Source: JAVBMU01 sp031551755
GTDB taxonomy: Bacteria > Actinomycetota > Actinomycetes > Actinomycetales > Cellulomonadaceae
Direction of reading: 5' to 3'
DNA length: 64,000 nucleotides
Assembly (NCBI GenBank): GCA_031551755.1
Contig: JAVBNE010000034.1
Location: 25,180-89,179 of the forward strand
Position 1 is the first letter of the stretch. Every line of letters starts with the position of its first letter. This document shows, piece by piece, positions 61,520 to 64,000 of the stretch. The notes below the pieces were generated by a model. The model made no database searches. It saw only the letters and a list, made by a program, of their open reading frames with translations, and was not told the DNA's origin. Made by a program: the position numbers and the translations under genes.

Positions 61520-62383
61520 CTACGGATCGATGAGTTCCGCCCGCCGGCGGTCGAAGAGTTCGCGTGCCGCCTGGCCGATCGGCCCTGGCGCGATCACGGT
61601 TCCGTCCAACCAGGTGGTCGGCTGAACATTGCGGACCGACCCGGCCAGCAGCATCGCGGCTGTTCCACCCGTCACCTCGTCGAGCACTTCGAAGGGTAGT
61701 TCGCCTGCGGCGGCTTCCCGCACGGGCAGCCCTTCGGCGGCGGACCATTCCAACAGCAGCTCCCGGGTGATCCCGGCGAGGCAGCCCGAACTCAAGGGCG
61801 GCGTGACGAGTTCGCCACCACGCTCCACGAAGACGTTCGACCCGGTGCCTTCACACAGTTCCCCCTGGGTGTTGGCCATGACGCCTTCGTCTCCCCCACG
61901 GGCGATCGCATCCGCCAGGATGACAACGTTCTCCGCGTAGGACGTCGTCTTGACCCCGGCGATGGCGGAGCGTTCGTTGCGCACCCACGGAGAGCGCACG
62001 GCTCTACCGGTCGGCACGATCTTCGCCGGACCGGCGGCGATGACGACCGTCTGCGGTCCGGGCTCCCGGCCGGAAGCCAACGGGCCCAGCCCATCGGTGA
62101 CTGTGATTCGCAACCGTCCCACATTCGCACCGTCGGCCCGGGCCTGGTCGAGCACCGCCTGAGTTCCCGCGCGAATCAGGTCAGCGTCAGGCTCGGCCAG
62201 GCCCATGCCGGCCGCTGATCTCGCCAGTCGGCGCAGATGTCGCGTGAGGGCGAAGGCTTGCCCGTCGAAGATTGCGCAGGTCTCGAAGACACCGTCTCCG
62301 ACCGTGATTCCGTGGTCGAGCGGGCTCAACACGCGGTCCTCGGGCCGCACCAAGCGGCCATCCACCCAGATCACCGTTGTCAT
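61520..62383 (-). CDS. PLP-dependent class IV aminotransferase (aminodeoxychorismate lyase-like)
   Basis: A 287-residue fold-type IV PLP enzyme. The Schiff-base lysine is expected in GVKTTSYAENVVI, and ELCEGTGSNVFVER is the cofactor-binding segment. It could be 4-amino-4-deoxychorismate lyase (PabC) or a D-amino acid/branched-chain-type transaminase; the sequence features seen do not separate these. The ATG at 62383 starts MTTVIWVDGRLV, the usual position; an upstream extension is discarded. It lies between two tRNA genes and no folate gene is nearby. Confidence 0.85.
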   Translation of the reverse strand: MTTVIWVDGRLVRPEDRVLSPLDHGITVGDGVFETCAIFDGQAFALTRHLRRLARSAAGMGLAEPDADLIRAGTQAVLDQARADGANVGRLRITVTDGLGPLASGREPGPQTVVIAAGPAKIVPTGRAVRSPWVRNERSAIAGVKTTSYAENVVILADAIARGGDEGVMANTQGELCEGTGSNVFVERGGELVTPPLSSGCLAGITRELLLEWSAAEGLPVREAAAGELPFEVLDEVTGGTAAMLLAGSVRNVQPTTWLDGTVIAPGPIGQAARELFDRRRAELIDP

Positions 62384-62517
62384 AGGTCCAGTCTGCCGGA
62401 GACTCGCGACGAGGCGCACCATCGAAGTTCTGCGCGCGGCGATTGGACGATGACCTGATGCTTCGATTAGTGTGTGGGACGCGCCAGACGCCGGGGAGTG
62501 ATCCTCGGTCCGGTCGC

Positions 62518-62590
62518 GCGGATGTGGCTCAGTTGGTAGAGCATCACCTTGCCAAGGTGAGGGTCGCGGGTTCGAATCCCGTCATCCGCT
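62518..62590 (+). tRNA. tRNA-Gly (GCC)
   Basis: A 73-nt cloverleaf. The acceptor GCGGATG pairs with CATCCGC. The anticodon loop TTGCCAA is flanked by CACC/GGTG stems, and the T loop is TTCGAAT. CCA is not encoded. First of three tandem tRNAs. Confidence 0.95.
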
Positions 62591-62641
62591 CGGAGATATC
62601 CGTCTCAGACAGACTCTCGGGTCCGAGGGAACGAGTCTCAA

Positions 62642-62712
62642 GGTGGAGTGGCCGAGAGGCGAGGCAGCGGCCTGCAAAGCCGTCTACACGGGTTCGAATC
62701 CCGTCTCCACCT
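62642..62712 (+). tRNA. tRNA-Cys (GCA)
   Basis: A 71-nt cloverleaf. The acceptor GGTGGAG pairs with CTCCACC. The anticodon stem CGGC/GCCG encloses loop with anticodon GCA (CTGCAAA). The T loop is TTCGAAT. Confidence 0.95.
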
Positions 62713-62733
62713 CTTGGCATCAAGTCCAATCCC

Positions 62734-62805
62734 GGGCGATTGGCGCAGCGGTAGCGCGCTTCCCTGACACGGAAGAGGTCACTGGTTCGATCCCAGTATC
62801 GCCCA
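62734..62805 (+). tRNA. tRNA-Val (GAC)
   Basis: A 72-nt cloverleaf almost identical to the CAC copy at 61311 outside the anticodon arm. The acceptor GGGCGAT pairs with ATCGCCC. The anticodon stem CTTCC/GGAAG encloses loop CTGACAC, anticodon GAC. It is the tRNA next to the recombinase remnant. Confidence 0.95.
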
Positions 62806-62892
62806 CTCAGATATCACCGCAGGTCAAGGGCTGTCTCGGAGTCATCCGGAGTGGCCCTTCTCCTTCGAGGCGTCCCATTCACAACCCGAGGG

Positions 62893-63180
62893 CTAGGCCG
62901 AGCCAGTCCATTGCGCGGCGCACTGTCCCGTCGTCAGGTGTGCGTAGACCTGCGCGGTGACTGGGGTCCCGGCGTGTCCCAGGAGTTCGGACACGGCCTG
63001 CGGGCGGATGCCGTCGTCGAGTATCGCGGTGGCGGCAGAGTGCCGGAGGGTGTGCGGCGTGACGTCCTTCGCACCGGCCGGCTCGGCGGTGGCATCGAAA
63101 GCCCGGAGCACGATCCGTGGGTCGACCGGCTTCACGCCTCTGCGACGGCTCACAAGAGCTCCCCCCTGGTCCGCGCGCTC
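62893..63180 (-). pseudogene. C-terminal fragment of a tyrosine recombinase (integrase)
   Basis: The frame ending at 62893 encodes the catalytic C-terminus of a phage-type integrase: KDVTPHTLRHSAATAILDDG supplies the HxxR box, VSELLGHAGTPVTAQVYAHL the LGH box and the tyrosine. The N-terminal DNA-binding half and the first catalytic Arg are missing. Similarity fades near 63180 and an in-frame stop follows near 63235. Its place beside a tRNA-Val 3' end fits an old integration site. Confidence 0.75.
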
Positions 63181-63469
63181 GACTTCCGGGAGTACGTCTA
63201 CCGGCGCGACGAGGCCTACGTCGTGGACGGGGCGTTAAGGTGCGATAGGTGCGGCCGGATGAGCGTGGCGACTTGGGTAACCAGCAGCCGCCCGGGGTCA
63301 CGAGGTGGAGCCGCGAGCCCGGCGGCCGGTGACGAGGCCCGCTGATCCCCCTCACCGGGCCACAACACCCGGACGTCCCTCCCACATCGCGAACGCGGCA
63401 CAGGAGGCTTGGCGCTGCACCCGGGAACACCAGCCCAGGACACGTCACCAACAGCATCGACACGCCGAC
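63181..63469. other. 289-bp region without a supported gene
   Basis: Open frames exist on both strands but none has a clear start, motif or family. A plus-strand peptide ending near RCDRCGRMS looks vaguely protein-like but is too short to call. This is probably recombination debris between the integrase remnant and the edge protein. Confidence 0.4.
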
Positions 63470-64000
63470 TCACACCACCGGCAACCCACCACGAACCAGT
63501 GGACACAAGGGAGCTGGCTTCGACACGCCTTCGAGGTTGAAGGAGTCGGTCAGGCGCGGGCGTGTGGGTGTGTACCCGGCGTGCTCGGTGATGTTGTCCA
63601 GCGAGGTCAACACACCGGCCTTACCCAAGCGGGCGGTATCCACGACAGCACTGGTGCCGCCGCGTGCGACGGTGACAGCGGTTTCTCCGAACCGGGCCAC
63701 GTTCGCGCCGCCTTTGAGGAGCCAAGACCCGCCAGGAACAATGACCTCCGCTGTCGTGGATGTGACCGCACCTACCTTGGCAGCCACGCTCCCTGCTTTA
63801 GCTCCACCGCCAATCGCACCAGCACCCGGGATGAAGAACGTCCCAATGTTCAACACCGAGGTGGTGGCGGTGGCCACACCGTCTTCTTTCCACTGATGCC
63901 AACCATCACCACCGGCCTGCGCAGTGGCATAGTCATACCCGATCAAGGAACCGGCCGCGCCAACGACAACATCGTTACGATCTGCGGCCCACTGACCCAC
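63470..64000 (-). CDS. partial protein, possibly a type VII/polymorphic-toxin-like secreted protein
   Basis: The C-terminal 176 residues or more of a protein that starts outside the window. It is rich in Gly, Ala and Thr with a hydrophobic central stretch (LNIGTFFIPGAGAIGGGAKA) and the run VPGGSWLLKGGANVARFGET. This composition is common in the pre-toxin regions of WXG100/LXG and related actinobacterial toxins, but no toxin domain follows: the protein ends abruptly after EGVSKPAPLCPLVRGG. The C-terminus may have been truncated by the recombination that left the integrase fragment. Assignment is tentative. Confidence 0.45.
   Translation of the reverse strand: MGQWAADRNDVVVGAAGSLIGYDYATAQAGGDGWHQWKEDGVATATTSVLNIGTFFIPGAGAIGGGAKAGSVAAKVGAVTSTTAEVIVPGGSWLLKGGANVARFGETAVTVARGGTSAVVDTARLGKAGVLTSLDNITEHAGYTPTRPRLTDSFNLEGVSKPAPLCPLVRGGLPVV

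Noticed and set aside
63150..63345. Plus-strand peptide with RCDRCG as a zinc or HNH-type protein
   Set aside because: Too short, no start or partner residues, and it lies in recombination debris.

Overview
This window comes from a high-GC actinobacterium. Family-level placement is inference, but a member of the Propionibacteriaceae or a close relative is likely. Supporting signs are phosphatidylinositol mannoside genes (PimA, PatA-like acyltransferase, PI-phosphate synthase), the actinobacterial gene order around ruvCAB-yajC-secDF-apt-relA, an LAxTG-type cell-wall anchor, and a class III anaerobic ribonucleotide reductase that points to a facultative or anaerobic lifestyle.

From 1 to about 47 kb the window is a long conserved chromosomal core, read mostly on the minus strand with many 1-8 bp start/stop overlaps. 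The order from left to right is aroB, aroK, aroC, (plus-strand prepilin peptidase), aroE, mltG, ruvX, alaS, two small envelope proteins, rpsD, rarA, (plus-strand MMPL transporter), aspS, (hicAB and an unknown gene), hisS, an MBL hydrolase, (plus-strand DUF349, AbiEi-like and LigD-type polymerase genes), an ATP-dependent DNA ligase, relA, an IS island, apt, secF, secD, yajC, ruvB, ruvA, ruvC, yebC, pdxT, a NUDIX gene, mazF-mazE, pdxS, a membrane protein, pimA, the PatA-like acyltransferase, pgsA, a HIT-family gene and thrS. This core carries chorismate synthesis, tRNA charging, Holliday-junction processing, Sec export, the stringent response, PLP synthesis and PIM lipid synthesis.

Accessory DNA has been dropped into this core at recognisable points: hicAB between aspS and hisS, mazEF between pdxS and the NUDIX/pdxT pair, a polymerase/ligase repair block beside relA, and a 3.3 kb insertion-sequence island (27.4-30.6 kb) separating relA from apt. 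The island holds an apparently intact IS110-type element with subterminal inverted repeats, an IS481 transposase remnant with several lesions, an isolated secreted-protein gene and an IS3-type tail.

From 47 kb to the right edge the content is lineage-specific: a GntR-controlled ABC exporter, a divergent TetR/MFS drug-efflux pair, a RibD-like reductase, a 1.3-kb-residue LAxTG surface protein with eight cysteine-paired Ig-like repeats, the nrdDG operon, a frameshifted SMI1/KNR4 gene, four tRNA genes (two of them valine), a truncated tyrosine recombinase beside a tRNA-Val gene, and a partial, possibly polymorphic-toxin-like protein running off the edge.

No single large undescribed system is evident. 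The observations most worth following are the LAxTG repeat protein, the IS110 element with its long 3' non-coding end, the 21-bp tandem repeat between the convergent polymerase and ligase genes, and the hicAB module with an apparently leaderless promoter.
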